Part shown: in pieces, positions 1 to 6,354 of the stretch
How the letters are laid out: each line of letters begins with the position of its first letter
Numbering within the stretch: position 1 is the first letter of the stretch
Source of the DNA: an uncultured Clostridia bacterium
GTDB taxonomy: Bacteria > Bacillota > Clostridia > Oscillospirales > QAKW01
Direction of reading: 5' to 3'
Assembly: GCA_944387905.1 (NCBI GenBank)
Contig: CALXGU010000023.1
Coordinates: 1-13,628 of the forward strand
Length of the DNA stretch: 13,628 nucleotides
Position numbers and translations under genes: made by a program
Notes under the pieces: generated by a model
Databases searched by the model: none
Told to the model about the DNA's origin: nothing
The model's input: only the letters and a program-made list of their open reading frames with translations

Positions 1-3000
1 GATACTGTTGATTTTGACAGCATTCTGCCCATAGCATCATACACATAAGTAGTTGAAGCCCCAAGCGGACCTGTAAGTGACAATGTATTACCGAGCGAGT
101 CATATGTTGCGCTGCTTGTGTTTTCAAGAGAATCACGCGACGAAGTAAGGTGGCCTCTGCTATTGTAACTGAAATTTGTTTCATTATCCATTTTATCAGT
201 GGTTTTCTGAACGTTGCCTACAGGCGTATACATATATTCAATCGTTTTATTCACTGCATCAGTTTCTGAAACAACAAAATTACGTTTATTATATGTTTTT
301 GAGGAAATGACTACACCTTTTGCATCAGTAATAGTCAACACATTTCCATTAGCATCGTAAGTAGTGTTTACTGTATTTCCTTTTGCATCTGTCACTGAAA
401 TGCGTCTGCCGAGAGCATCATAACCATAAGCTACGCTCTGGTTTTTGGCGTCAGTTATGCGGATCAGTCTGTTGCAAGAATCATATTCATATACAGTGAC
501 ATTACCGAGTGCGTCAATTTTAGAGGTCATATTGTTATTCACATCATATGTAAATGAAGTGACATTACCTTTAGGATCAGTAACGCTGAGTCTGTTACCG
601 TATATATCATAGGTATATGCGGTTTTATTGCCAAGAGCATCAGTTTCTGAAAGTAAATCACCGGCAAGAGAATATTCATAGAGAGCAGTACCTGAAACAG
701 CAGAAACGGTACGTATAACACGTGACATACTGTCATACTGCTTACGAGTTATATTACCATCAGCATCTGTAACTGAAATAATATTACCATTAGCATCGTA
801 TTCATTTTCCGTCACAGCACCTTTGACATTTGTCTCTTTAACAACATTACCAACACTGTTGTACTCATATGTTTCCACACTACAATCGGGATGTTCTACT
901 TTTGTTAATCTACCGGCCTTATCATATGTGTATAATGTTTCATTATTTCCAAAGTCAACGGTTTTTATTACTCTATCTTCTTCATCATACTCATTGCGCG
1001 AACAACAATTATCCGGCAGTCGTGTGCAAACCGGCTTTAAGTTTCCGTTATACGTGTAAGAAGTAGTATTTCCATTTGCATCTGTTTGAGAAATCTTCTG
1101 ATAATTACAATCATAAGTATACGATACTGAATTGCCTGCAGCATCTGTTACTTTAAGAACATTACCTAAAAGATCATACTCATATGTCGTTTTATTATTC
1201 AGTGCATCTGTTTTACATATCATCTGTCCCAGAGGGTTATATTCATAAGATGTTGTGTTTCCTTTAGCATCGGTTTCACTCATAAGCAAACCATTTGAAT
1301 ACACGTATGTCTCTGCGTTTTTATTACCCACTTTTTTAGAAGCCGGCATACCATTTGAATCATAAGTGAAAATGGTAACCAATCCTCTAAGGTCAGTGTG
1401 CTTAGTTATTTGATTTGTTGAATTATACTCAAAAGTTTCTATTCCGCCATTGGGATGCGTGATTTTTGTTACGTTGCCGACTGAATCATATTCAATGATT
1501 GTTATATTACCGTTTTTATCGGTTATTTTGGTGGGTTTATTAAAACTGTTATATTCTTTTACCACAGAATTACCAAGAGCATCAGTTTCGCGACAGACGT
1601 TGAAGTTACTATCATATTCGTAGAACTTCGAATTGCCGTTTTCATCTATATACTGAGAAAGAAGGCCCTGTTCGTTATACACACGAATACTTGCAAAATC
1701 ATTTCTGTTTCTAATGATTCTTGTATTATCATCATATTCAAAAACTGTAGGAACTCTTTTAAAAGCATCAAATTGTGTAACAACTTTTCCATCACTGTTG
1801 TACACATTAGTGAAATACACTGTACCATTATCATCAGTTCCTCTTTCAATTTTGCCCATATCGTTATATGTGAAACTAAGTTTATTACTGTTCACATCGC
1901 ATATACTAATTAAGCAGCCATTAAGGTATTCCAGAGTTACAGTTCTGTTAAAATCATCCCTCAGTGATGTTATAAATCCAGATTCATTCTTTTCAAGATA
2001 AACGCTCTTATTTGTGACAGCATCTGTAATTACAATTGTGTTGTAATTATATTCGAGAATTGTCTCAAATCCATATTTATTTATTATTTTAACAAGTCGT
2101 CCATTTGAGTCATAGTGCTCTTTATGGTCTGAATTACAGTCAACAATATAGCTATTGTTTGTTTTATTAAGCTTATATTCTGATTTGCTGACTGTTGTAC
2201 AATTATACAATCCACTAACATTTGTAGAAACGAATTTATAATATACATTTGGAGATTCATAAACATAAATCTCATTATCTACAATCACAATTTTTTTCTC
2301 ATAGTTGTGATACCAACCATAGCCCAAATCACCCAAACCTATATGATTTGAATTATATATAGCTGTGATTGAGATGTTCTGGCCTCCAAAAAGACTGATA
2401 AGATTATTCTGAATCGTGTGTGCACCTGTATATGCATCTACAGGATCAGCAACCTTATTCTCATTCGTAGAGTTTGTAGGCTGTGTTTCCGCAGCTTCAG
2501 TTTCGGTTATAGTTTCAGGTGCCACCTCCGCTTTTTTGTATGTTACTTTTGTTTTAATTGTTCCTGTTTTATTGTCCGATATGCCTATGTCAATAAAAAT
2601 TTTAGTATTTTTACTAAGATCCAAAGACATGCTTATAGATTTTTTGGCATCAGTTACAGCGCGAACAATGCTATAATCCGAAGGATAAGCAACCATATAT
2701 ACCGGATTTTCACAACTTACCTCAATTAAATATATTCCCGTTCCTCCATTGTGAGCTTCATCGGCATTTGCAGTAAATGTATAGTAAGCTTCCTCGCCAT
2801 TTGACAGAGATGTTGTCTTTGGGGAATTGAACGGTATATAGTTGTATACTCTGGATTCTCCCGAACTAGAGCCTCCAGGACAACTATCGGCATTCGAAAC
2901 ATAACTAGCATTACTAACACTTAAGCCGGAATCGCTACCGCTTTCGTTTGAACCTAAGTTAGAATCTCCGCTTGTATTTGATCCAGAATTTTCTTCATCA

Positions 3001-3359
3001 GTTATATCATCAAGCGAATAGAATATTTTCGCCACGATTCCAACATCATTTGTCTTGTCATCGGGTTCAACAACGAATTCATAGTTTTGATTATATGGAA
3101 GTAGCATACCAATGTCTATTGAATAATCATAATATTCACTGGATATAGCTATTCCGTTCTGATAAAGAATGCCTTTTATTTTTGTGTCAGGAGATGAAAA
3201 ACTCAAATAATATCCACCATCTTGTCCGTTTTTATGTCCGTTAGGATTATTTGTATTAAATCGATAGTGTATAATTTGGTTTTTCACCAAAGATGTTACT
3301 GCTCCTGTTGACCCTGATGTATTAAAGTTCAAATCAATGTAAATTTTATTTGTTCCCAT
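1..3359 (-). CDS. RHS/YD-repeat protein, C-terminus beyond left edge
   Basis: This is an open frame of 1119 codons from ATG at 3359 to the left edge with no stop, so the C-terminal part is missing. An AGGAAAGG ribosome site sits about 8 bases upstream, 14 bp after the stop of the DNRLRE gene. No signal peptide is visible. Residues 1-115 look beta-rich. A Ser/Gly/Asn-rich linker follows (about 115-165), then a second beta-rich domain (about 165-275), a Thr/Glu-rich linker, and a DUF6531-like RHS entry motif (DPVDAYTGAH, from residue 305). From about residue 414 to the edge there are roughly 30 YD repeats of 20-21 residues (pattern YDxxGNxxxxTDAxGN). RHS proteins form hollow beta-cocoons that usually enclose a C-terminal toxin or other effector. 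That end is off-window, so the effector is unknown. The family call is secure; secretion route and target are inference. Confidence 0.93.
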   Translation of the reverse strand, partial: MGTNKIYIDLNFNTSGSTGAVTSLVKNQIIHYRFNTNNPNGHKNGQDGGYYLSFSSPDTKIKGILYQNGIAISSEYYDYSIDIGMLLPYNQNYEFVVEPDDKTNDVGIVAKIFYSLDDITDEENSGSNTSGDSNLGSNESGSDSGLSVSNASYVSNADSCPGGSSSGESRVYNYIPFNSPKTTSLSNGEEAYYTFTANADEAHNGGTGIYLIEVSCENPVYMVAYPSDYSIVRAVTDAKKSISMSLDLSKNTKIFIDIGISDNKTGTIKTKVTYKKAEVAPETITETEAAETQPTNSTNENKVADPVDAYTGAHTIQNNLISLFGGQNISITAIYNSNHIGLGDLGYGWYHNYEKKIVIVDNEIYVYESPNVYYKFVSTNVSGLYNCTTVSKSEYKLNKTNNSYIVDCNSDHKEHYDSNGRLVKIINKYGFETILEYNYNTIVITDAVTNKSVYLEKNESGFITSLRDDFNRTVTLEYLNGCLISICDVNSNKLSFTYNDMGKIERGTDDNGTVYFTNVYNSDGKVVTQFDAFKRVPTVFEYDDNTRIIRNRNDFASIRVYNEQGLLSQYIDENGNSKFYEYDSNFNVCRETDALGNSVVKEYNSFNKPTKITDKNGNITIIEYDSVGNVTKITHPNGGIETFEYNSTNQITKHTDLRGLVTIFTYDSNGMPASKKVGNKNAETYVYSNGLLMSETDAKGNTTSYEYNPLGQMICKTDALNNKTTYEYDLLGNVLKVTDAAGNSVSYTYDCNYQKISQTDANGNTTSYTYNGNLKPVCTRLPDNCCSRNEYDEEDRVIKTVDFGNNETLYTYDKAGRLTKVEHPDCSVETYEYNSVGNVVKETNVKGAVTENEYDANGNIISVTDADGNITRKQYDSMSRVIRTVSAVSGTALYEYSLAGDLLSETDALGNKTAYTYDIYGNRLSVTDPKGNVTSFTYDVNNNMTSKIDALGNVTVYEYDSCNRLIRITDAKNQSVAYGYDALGRRISVTDAKGNTVNTTYDANGNVLTITDAKGVVISSKTYNKRNFVVSETDAVNKTIEYMYTPVGNVQKTTDKMDNETNFSYNSRGHLTSSRDSLENTSSATYDSLGNTLSLTGPLGASTTYVYDAMGRMLSKSTV
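3..2120 (-). repeat. Tandem YD-repeat coding array, about 63-bp period
   Basis: The DNA encoding the YD repeats is itself periodic at about 60-63 bp. Words such as gcatcagt and attaccgag recur on the plus strand, being the complements of codons for the TDA and LGN motifs. Units are diverged rather than identical. This explains several spurious short frames on both strands here. Confidence 0.85.
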
Positions 3360-3373
3360 TTTACTTTCCTTTC

Positions 3374-4510
3374 CTATATGTTATAATTTATTTCTAAAAT
3401 AGGTGGTGTATTATAATTGTCACCAGTTGCAAGTGCTATGAACCCCATATCATTTGTATCTGGCTTAATAATTATTCCATCTATAATTGAAACCTTGTTT
3501 TTTTCTTCACTCATAACCAAATTCGTGATGTCAAGTTTTGCATAATATTCGTCATATGATAGATTGCCTATAAACTTACTTGAAGGCACCCTTTTTTCCC
3601 ACCTCGAACCGAAACTACAGAATTTTCTCACCGTTTCAAATGCAATAATAGGTATATTATCATTACTTAATTTGGGTAATCTCATAATAATATAGTTTGT
3701 CTCTTTATTAATCAAGTCTATATTCGGCAAAATCTCAGGCCTGATATATAACCACTGTTTACCAAACCACTCTGTGTTTCCAACGAAAGCTATACTACCA
3801 AAAGCATTTCTTTTTGAGGGATGAAGACTTTCAACTGTTGTATCCTGGAAATTCTTTTGTTCATAGAGATTTATTTCAAATTTCATATAATTACAACCCG
3901 AAATACATGGTGTTACCGTAAATTGAGACTTGTACTCAGATATTTGTTCGCATGTAATTTCAGCTGGAGCGAGCATATTCTCATTTTTATCAAGACACCC
4001 TATGCAAGAAATGATTAAAAATGGCCTGAATTTTTCACGCATGAATGAATAATATCCATTATTCTTAAGTATATAATCATATTTTTTTGACGTTTCTATT
4101 TCAAATGACACTTCAGATTTGTTACTCATATCACTATTGTATACAATACCATTAGAGGTCAAATGTATTGTGTCTTTTTCTCCGCACAATATAGTTTTAT
4201 CATCTTTATATGTAAATGAAGAGTCAAAAACAATACTACACATTCCATCATGGTTCTTCATTTGAATTTTATCAACAAAATCTAATAGAGTATTACTACC
4301 AGTTGCTGTTATCTTACTCCCAATTCTATGAAATTTAAGATCAACTGTTTTTAAAGTATTAACATTATATAATGGTGCACTAAAACAATATGCTGTTTTT
4401 GTCCCGTCATCATTACATGCAACAATGCGATATCTATTAGAGTTATTTAAATCTAAACTTAGCTCACTCTCTCGCCGTATTCTTTTTATTTCGTTTAAAA
4501 TAGAATCCAA
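3374..4510 (-). CDS. DNRLRE-domain protein, companion of the RHS protein
   Basis: This 378-residue protein starts at TTG (4510). The start is supported by AAAGGAG eight bases upstream. The C-terminal part (about residues 210-378) has the look of a DNRLRE beta-sandwich domain: a W-E-K-R-V-P-S-S segment, a YYAKLDITNLV strand, and a closing GFIALATGDNYNTPPILEINY-like stretch ending at the C-terminus. The first 200 residues are beta-rich and not recognised. There is no signal peptide or transmembrane segment. DNRLRE domains are known from large surface or secreted proteins and often precede RHS repeats in the same polypeptide; here they are on separate genes 14 bp apart, which suggests the two products act together. 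An adaptor or delivery role is inference. The 70 bp upstream shows no clear promoter, so it is probably read from the promoter of the HTH gene. Confidence 0.75.
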   Translation of the reverse strand: MDSILNEIKRIRRESELSLDLNNSNRYRIVACNDDGTKTAYCFSAPLYNVNTLKTVDLKFHRIGSKITATGSNTLLDFVDKIQMKNHDGMCSIVFDSSFTYKDDKTILCGEKDTIHLTSNGIVYNSDMSNKSEVSFEIETSKKYDYILKNNGYYSFMREKFRPFLIISCIGCLDKNENMLAPAEITCEQISEYKSQFTVTPCISGCNYMKFEINLYEQKNFQDTTVESLHPSKRNAFGSIAFVGNTEWFGKQWLYIRPEILPNIDLINKETNYIIMRLPKLSNDNIPIIAFETVRKFCSFGSRWEKRVPSSKFIGNLSYDEYYAKLDITNLVMSEEKNKVSIIDGIIIKPDTNDMGFIALATGDNYNTPPILEINYNI

Positions 4511-4580
4511 TGTAGGTACTCCTTTGTTTTACTAATAACGGTTAATTTTAAGGTGATAATATTTATTGTATATTACATTC

Positions 4581-4931
4581 TTAATTATCAACCTTTGCGT
4601 AGGTTTTTAATAATGTCTTTAGTATTACTATTTCATCCACAGAGAAAGGATTTGATATTTCATTTTCCAAATATGAAATAACCTTATTTAGAACTTCTAC
4701 TTCCTTCTCATTGAATCGCTTAAAATCGGGATTAAAAGTATCTAAAGCATAAACTCCGCCACCATATCTACCTGGTACGGTATATATTGCTTCTGACAAA
4801 CATAATGCGTCAAGATCTCTGCGAACAGTTCTCGCAGAAACATTTAATTCTTTTGCCAAGTTGCTTATAGTTTCGACTCTTCTCAAAAACAGCAATCTTT
4901 TAAGTTCATTTCTCCTTTCCGATTGCTCCAT
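4581..4931 (-). CDS. DeoR-type helix-turn-helix transcriptional regulator
   Basis: With ATG at 4931 the product has 116 residues. A longer GTG start at 4940 is possible, but it would overlap the strong GGAAGGAGG ribosome site (4941-4948 region), which sits eight bases before the ATG, so the ATG is preferred. Residues about 7-58 form a DeoR/HTH_11-type winged helix: the segment around TISNLAKELNVSARTVRRDL is the helix-turn-helix, and GRYGGGVYAL is the wing. Residues 73-116 form two helices with no recognisable ligand-binding domain; WYL or sugar-binding domains are absent, so it is short for its class. It is first in the probable operon with the DNRLRE and RHS genes. The palindrome directly upstream (4978-4992) suggests autoregulation, and the same palindrome precedes the PHP operon. 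DNA binding is secure as a family property; target and signal are inferred. Confidence 0.85.
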   Translation of the reverse strand: MEQSERRNELKRLLFLRRVETISNLAKELNVSARTVRRDLDALCLSEAIYTVPGRYGGGVYALDTFNPDFKRFNEKEVEVLNKVISYLENEISNPFSVDEIVILKTLLKTYAKVDN

Positions 4932-4970
4932 ATTACACACCTCCTTCCCGAGTTATTCAAAGGATACTTT

Positions 4971-5003
4971 TTAAACAGGACAACCCATGTCCTATTTAAA
5001 AAA
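4971..5003 (-). promoter_or_regulatory. Operator-like block upstream of HTH-DNRLRE-RHS operon
   Basis: Read on the minus strand, positions 4992-4978 are GGACATGGGTTGTCC, a GGACA-N5-TGTCC dyad. The surrounding 33 bp match 7085-7117, upstream of the PHP operon, at 28 positions. AGGACA (4993-4988) could serve as a -35 element, but the matching -10 (AAGTAT or TATCCT) is weak, so the promoter call is less certain than the operator call. Confidence 0.6.
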
Positions 5004-5051
5004 ATAAAAAAAACGAGCCAAAAACGTTTTAATAACGTTCTTGACTCGTTT
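5001..5051 (-). terminator. Rho-independent terminator, minus direction
   Basis: A 16-pair stem with two mismatches (5011-5028 against 5034-5051, loop TTAAT) is followed in the minus direction by a long U-rich tract (complement of 5000-5010). It would stop leftward transcripts that come through the XRE region antisense, and it insulates the HTH operon promoter from them. Confidence 0.75.
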
Positions 5052-5075
5052 GGCTTCAAATGGAAATAGTAATTC

Positions 5076-5105
5076 TTGTTTGTTTTTTAAATGTAAACAT
5101 ATAAT
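5076..5105 (+). promoter_or_regulatory. Probable promoter of the XRE regulator gene
   Basis: TTGTTT (5076-5081) and TATAAT (5100-5105) are separated by 18 bp, a good sigma-A type match. The expected start is near 5112, giving a leader of about 67 bases. Repeats of TGTAAAC overlap the spacer and the start region. Confidence 0.65.
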
Positions 5106-5136
5106 GTTCACTTGTAAACTTCACAGTTTGTTTACA
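5092..5136 (+). promoter_or_regulatory. TGTAAAC repeat cluster at the XRE promoter
   Basis: TGTAAAC occurs at 5092-5098 and 5113-5119, exactly 21 bp apart, and again inverted as GTTTACA at 5130-5136. The first copy lies between -35 and -10 and the second at the expected start site, a typical arrangement for a repressor operator. Autorepression by the XRE protein is the simplest reading, but it is inferred. Confidence 0.5.
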
Positions 5137-5138
5137 CT

Positions 5139-5167
5139 CTACATATAAGTTTTACAATTATATGTAG
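5139..5167 (+). promoter_or_regulatory. Perfect 10-bp inverted repeat before the XRE start
   Basis: CTACATATAA (5139-5148) and TTATATGTAG (5158-5167) are perfect inverted copies around a 9-bp spacer. The right arm runs into the ribosome site (GTAGGAG). It may be a second operator or an mRNA hairpin limiting translation. Confidence 0.5.
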
Positions 5168-5178
5168 GAGATGATAAC

Positions 5179-5505
5179 ATGAACAATAAAGCTATCGGTA
5201 GGAGAATCCAACTCTACCGCCACAAATTAGGAATGACACAAGCTCAATTGGCAGAAAAGCTTGACGTATCCGCAAAATATGTAAGCTCAATCGAAAGAGG
5301 AATATCCAACACTTCATTGAACAAATTGGAACAAATCAGCGAAACGCTTGGAGTAAGTGTTACGGCGCTTATTTCAGATTGCGACAATACTTCAACCAAC
5401 TATGCTGATTCCGAAATTTCCACATTGATAAAAGATTGGTCCATAGAACAAAAAGAACTACTTATCGATTTTATCCATTCTCTAGACAATTTCTTTAAAA
5501 AATAA
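5179..5505 (+). CDS. XRE-family transcriptional regulator
   Basis: This is a 108-residue protein. ATG at 5179 is preceded by TAGGAG at 7-8 bases. Residues about 8-64 are a Cro/C1-type HTH domain: RRIQLYRHKLGMTQAQLAEKL, then a recognition region with VSAKYVSSIERGISN, then NKLEQISETLGVSVTALI. The tail (residues 75-108) is a short helix (IKDWSIEQKELLIDFIHSL) that may mediate dimerisation. It is the only intact plus-strand gene in this part and stands alone, with its own promoter and repeat-rich leader. Downstream is a truncated response-regulator gene in the same direction, so it may once have headed a signalling operon. The family is secure; its targets are unknown. A Cro-like autorepressor is the default expectation. 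Confidence 0.9.
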   Translation: MNNKAIGRRIQLYRHKLGMTQAQLAEKLDVSAKYVSSIERGISNTSLNKLEQISETLGVSVTALISDCDNTSTNYADSEISTLIKDWSIEQKELLIDFIHSLDNFFKK

Positions 5506-5513
5506 AATTGTCT
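5484..5513. other. Hairpin at the convergent end of XRE gene and small peptide ORF
   Basis: AGACAATTT (5484-5492) pairs perfectly with AAATTGTCT (5505-5513) around a 12-nt A/T-rich loop that holds the end of the XRE gene. There is no clean T-run, so it could be a weak bidirectional terminator or a stability element between the two convergent frames. Confidence 0.35.
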
Positions 5514-5514
5514 A

Positions 5515-5562
5515 TTAGAAACCGAGAAGCCAGCTGAAAAAATCATAGAATGCGTTAATCAC
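5515..5562 (-). CDS. Putative 15-residue hydrophobic peptide with sequestered SD
   Basis: A GTG start at 5562 gives MINAFYDFFSWLLGF, followed by tandem stops TAA TAG. A near-perfect Shine-Dalgarno sequence, GGAGGTGA (complement of 5568-5575), sits eight bases upstream. That SD is strong compared with most genes in the window, and it lies fully within one arm of a hairpin (5568-5606). The peptide is mostly aromatic and aliphatic residues with one Asp and one Asn. Short hydrophobic peptides of this sort occur as type I toxins, signalling peptides and leader peptides; I do not recognise this one. It is convergent with the XRE gene and could be read from the PHP operon or a local promoter, though no convincing local promoter is visible. 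Chance occurrence remains possible. Confidence 0.42.
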   Translation of the reverse strand: MINAFYDFFSWLLGF

Positions 5563-5567
5563 TTTAG

Positions 5568-5606
5568 TCACCTCCTTCAATATCAGCATATTTGAAGGGA
5601 AGGTGA
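5568..5606 (-). promoter_or_regulatory. SD-sequestering hairpin upstream of the small peptide
   Basis: TCACCT-CCTTCAA (5568-5580) pairs with TTTGAAGG and AGGTGA (5592-5606), with a 2-nt bulge at 5599-5600 and about 13 pairs in all. In the minus-strand transcript, the SD of the peptide is the whole 3' arm, so the anti-SD arm would be made first and could block ribosome entry. No U-tract follows in either direction, so it is not a terminator. Confidence 0.55.
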
Positions 5607-5620
5607 AAAAGTCTCAAATA

Positions 5621-5652
5621 GGTGTAAGAGGATGTTTAAACGGTGTAACAGG
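5621..5652 (+). promoter_or_regulatory. Direct repeat, 21-bp spacing, upstream of response-regulator remnant
   Basis: GGTGTAAGAGG (5621-5631) and GGTGTAACAGG (5642-5652) differ at one base and are exactly 21 bp apart. Paired direct repeats about 21 bp apart are typical of LytTR-family response-regulator binding sites, and the truncated gene just downstream is of that type. The second copy merges with the ribosome site. Function is inferred. Confidence 0.4.
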
Positions 5653-5660
5653 AAGGAAAA

Positions 5661-5795
5661 ATGATGAAAATTGCGATATGTGACGATGACGTTTCATTTG
5701 TGTCGAATTTAAAATCAGAATTATATGATTATGCAAATTCACACAATTTAGAACCTGTAATCGATGCTCACTTGAATTCAAAACAATTCAAGTGA
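5661..5795 (+). pseudogene. Truncated LytTR-type response regulator (receiver N-terminus only)
   Basis: This is a 44-codon frame from ATG 5661 (or the adjacent ATG at 5664), with GGAAGG five to eight bases upstream. It begins MMKIAICDDD and continues with a helix like the first alpha-helix of AgrA/VirR-type receiver domains, with the acidic D-D-D pocket at residues 8-10. The family likeness stops after about residue 36. The last codons (HLNSKQFK and TGA) are simply the arm, loop and second arm of the terminator hairpin. Intact members have about 240 residues with the phospho-accepting Asp near 55-60 and a C-terminal LytTR domain, all missing here. It reads as a gene stub left by a deletion that joined the 5' end to the operon terminator. 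A functional mini-protein is unlikely but not excluded. Confidence 0.7.
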
Positions 5796-5807
5796 GCCTT
5801 TTTATTT
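5766..5807 (+). terminator. Strong rho-independent terminator, plus direction
   Basis: GCTCACTTGAATT (5766-5778) pairs perfectly with 5785-5797 around the loop CAAAAC and is followed by CTTTTTATTT. The stem is 13 bp. It lies inside the reading frame of the response-regulator stub, whose stop codon is in the right arm. There is no T-run in the minus direction. Confidence 0.9.
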
Positions 5808-5814
5808 AAACCGC

Positions 5815-6072
5815 CTACTTTTTCATATTCAAAACATATTCTTCAACTGCAGTTTTATCCAATAATTGAATTTTTTCTCGAGCATTTCTGTGTTTTGTTA
5901 TATAATTGATTTCATTTTCGGTAATATATCCATACAACTGATAATAAGGATCATATCCTTGTTCTGATAAAGCATTTATGATATCATTCATAATTTCATC
6001 AAAATTTTCCATATCCTTCATACACCTCAATAACAATTCATGTGTATCAATTGTAACACAAAAAACGTCCAC
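5815..6072 (-). CDS. IreB-like (UPF0297) protein in an accessory operon
   Basis: Up to 85 residues from GTG at 6072. The start is uncertain, because the SD before the GTG is poor; ATG at 6018, inside MKDMENFDEI, would also fit the family. The core matches IreB proteins: ALSEQGYDPYYQLYGY (residues 34-49), then YITKHRNAR (57-65), then a hydrophobic helix. The family signature is ALxExGYxPxxQxxGY...YIxxHxxAR. IreB is a small phosphoprotein substrate of the Ser/Thr kinase IreK in enterococci, tied to cephalosporin resistance, and normally lies beside alaS and ruvX. Here it is third in an operon after a PHP protein and an ACP-like protein, 19 bp behind the latter, so it is probably a paralogue with a different job. 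The long N-terminus carries two Thr (8, 11). No terminator with a U-tract follows in this direction. The family is well supported; role unknown. Confidence 0.7.
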   Translation of the reverse strand: MDVFCVTIDTHELLLRCMKDMENFDEIMNDIINALSEQGYDPYYQLYGYITENEINYITKHRNAREKIQLLDKTAVEEYVLNMKK

Positions 6073-6091
6073 AATCTACATAAAATATTGT

Positions 6092-6343
6092 TTACCATTT
6101 TGAATATATCTCTATTTCTATTAAATTACACAATATATCTATGGTAGTGATGCCTGTATAATCTTCTTGAAGTTCCAGTGAAATATCAAAATCCTTTTCG
6201 ATTTCTAAAATCAATGTGTGGAGTTTCGTATGATTAACTCCAAGTCTTGCCAGATATTCGCACTGTTTGTCAAGTGCGTTGTTTTCGGTGATTTTTTGAA
6301 TTAAATAATATATTCTATCTTTTATAATTTGACGTCTATACAT
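6092..6343 (-). CDS. Acyl-carrier-protein-like small protein lacking the carrier serine
   Basis: This is an 83-residue protein. ATG at 6343 is preceded by AGGAG at eight bases, which overlaps the stop codon of the PHP gene. The pattern resembles the acyl carrier protein fold: a first helix (residues 5-20), a loop with YLARLGVNHTKLHTLILEIE where carriers have LGxDSLxxxxLxxxLE, then DFDISLELQEDYTGITTIDILCNLIEIEI, matching helices III and IV. The residue in the position of the phosphopantetheine serine is His38, so it should not carry the prosthetic group there. Non-carrier ACP-fold proteins are known as binding partners or regulators. It is tightly coupled to the PHP gene upstream and the IreB-like gene downstream. 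Fold assignment is from pattern only; some other small four-helix protein is possible. Confidence 0.5.
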   Translation of the reverse strand: MYRRQIIKDRIYYLIQKITENNALDKQCEYLARLGVNHTKLHTLILEIEKDFDISLELQEDYTGITTIDILCNLIEIEIYSKW

Positions 6344-6354
6344 TTTAACAACTC

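Noticed and set aside
823..1066. Short plus-strand frames opposite the RHS gene
   Set aside because: They have no ribosome site and are complements of the YD-repeat coding strand.
1..2120. Regular repeats at about 60 bp resembling a repeat array or CRISPR
   Set aside because: They are diverged and code continuously for YD repeats on the minus strand; there are no identical repeats separated by unique spacers.
5568..5606. Terminator for the XRE gene
   Set aside because: The hairpin is sizeable but no T-run follows on the plus strand; its arm is instead the SD of the minus-strand peptide.
5632..5664. 10-codon plus-strand frame (MFKRCNRKEK) overlapping the start of the response-regulator stub
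   Set aside because: It has only a weak AAGAGG-like SD directly at the ATG and no hydrophobic or conserved pattern; it is probably leader sequence.
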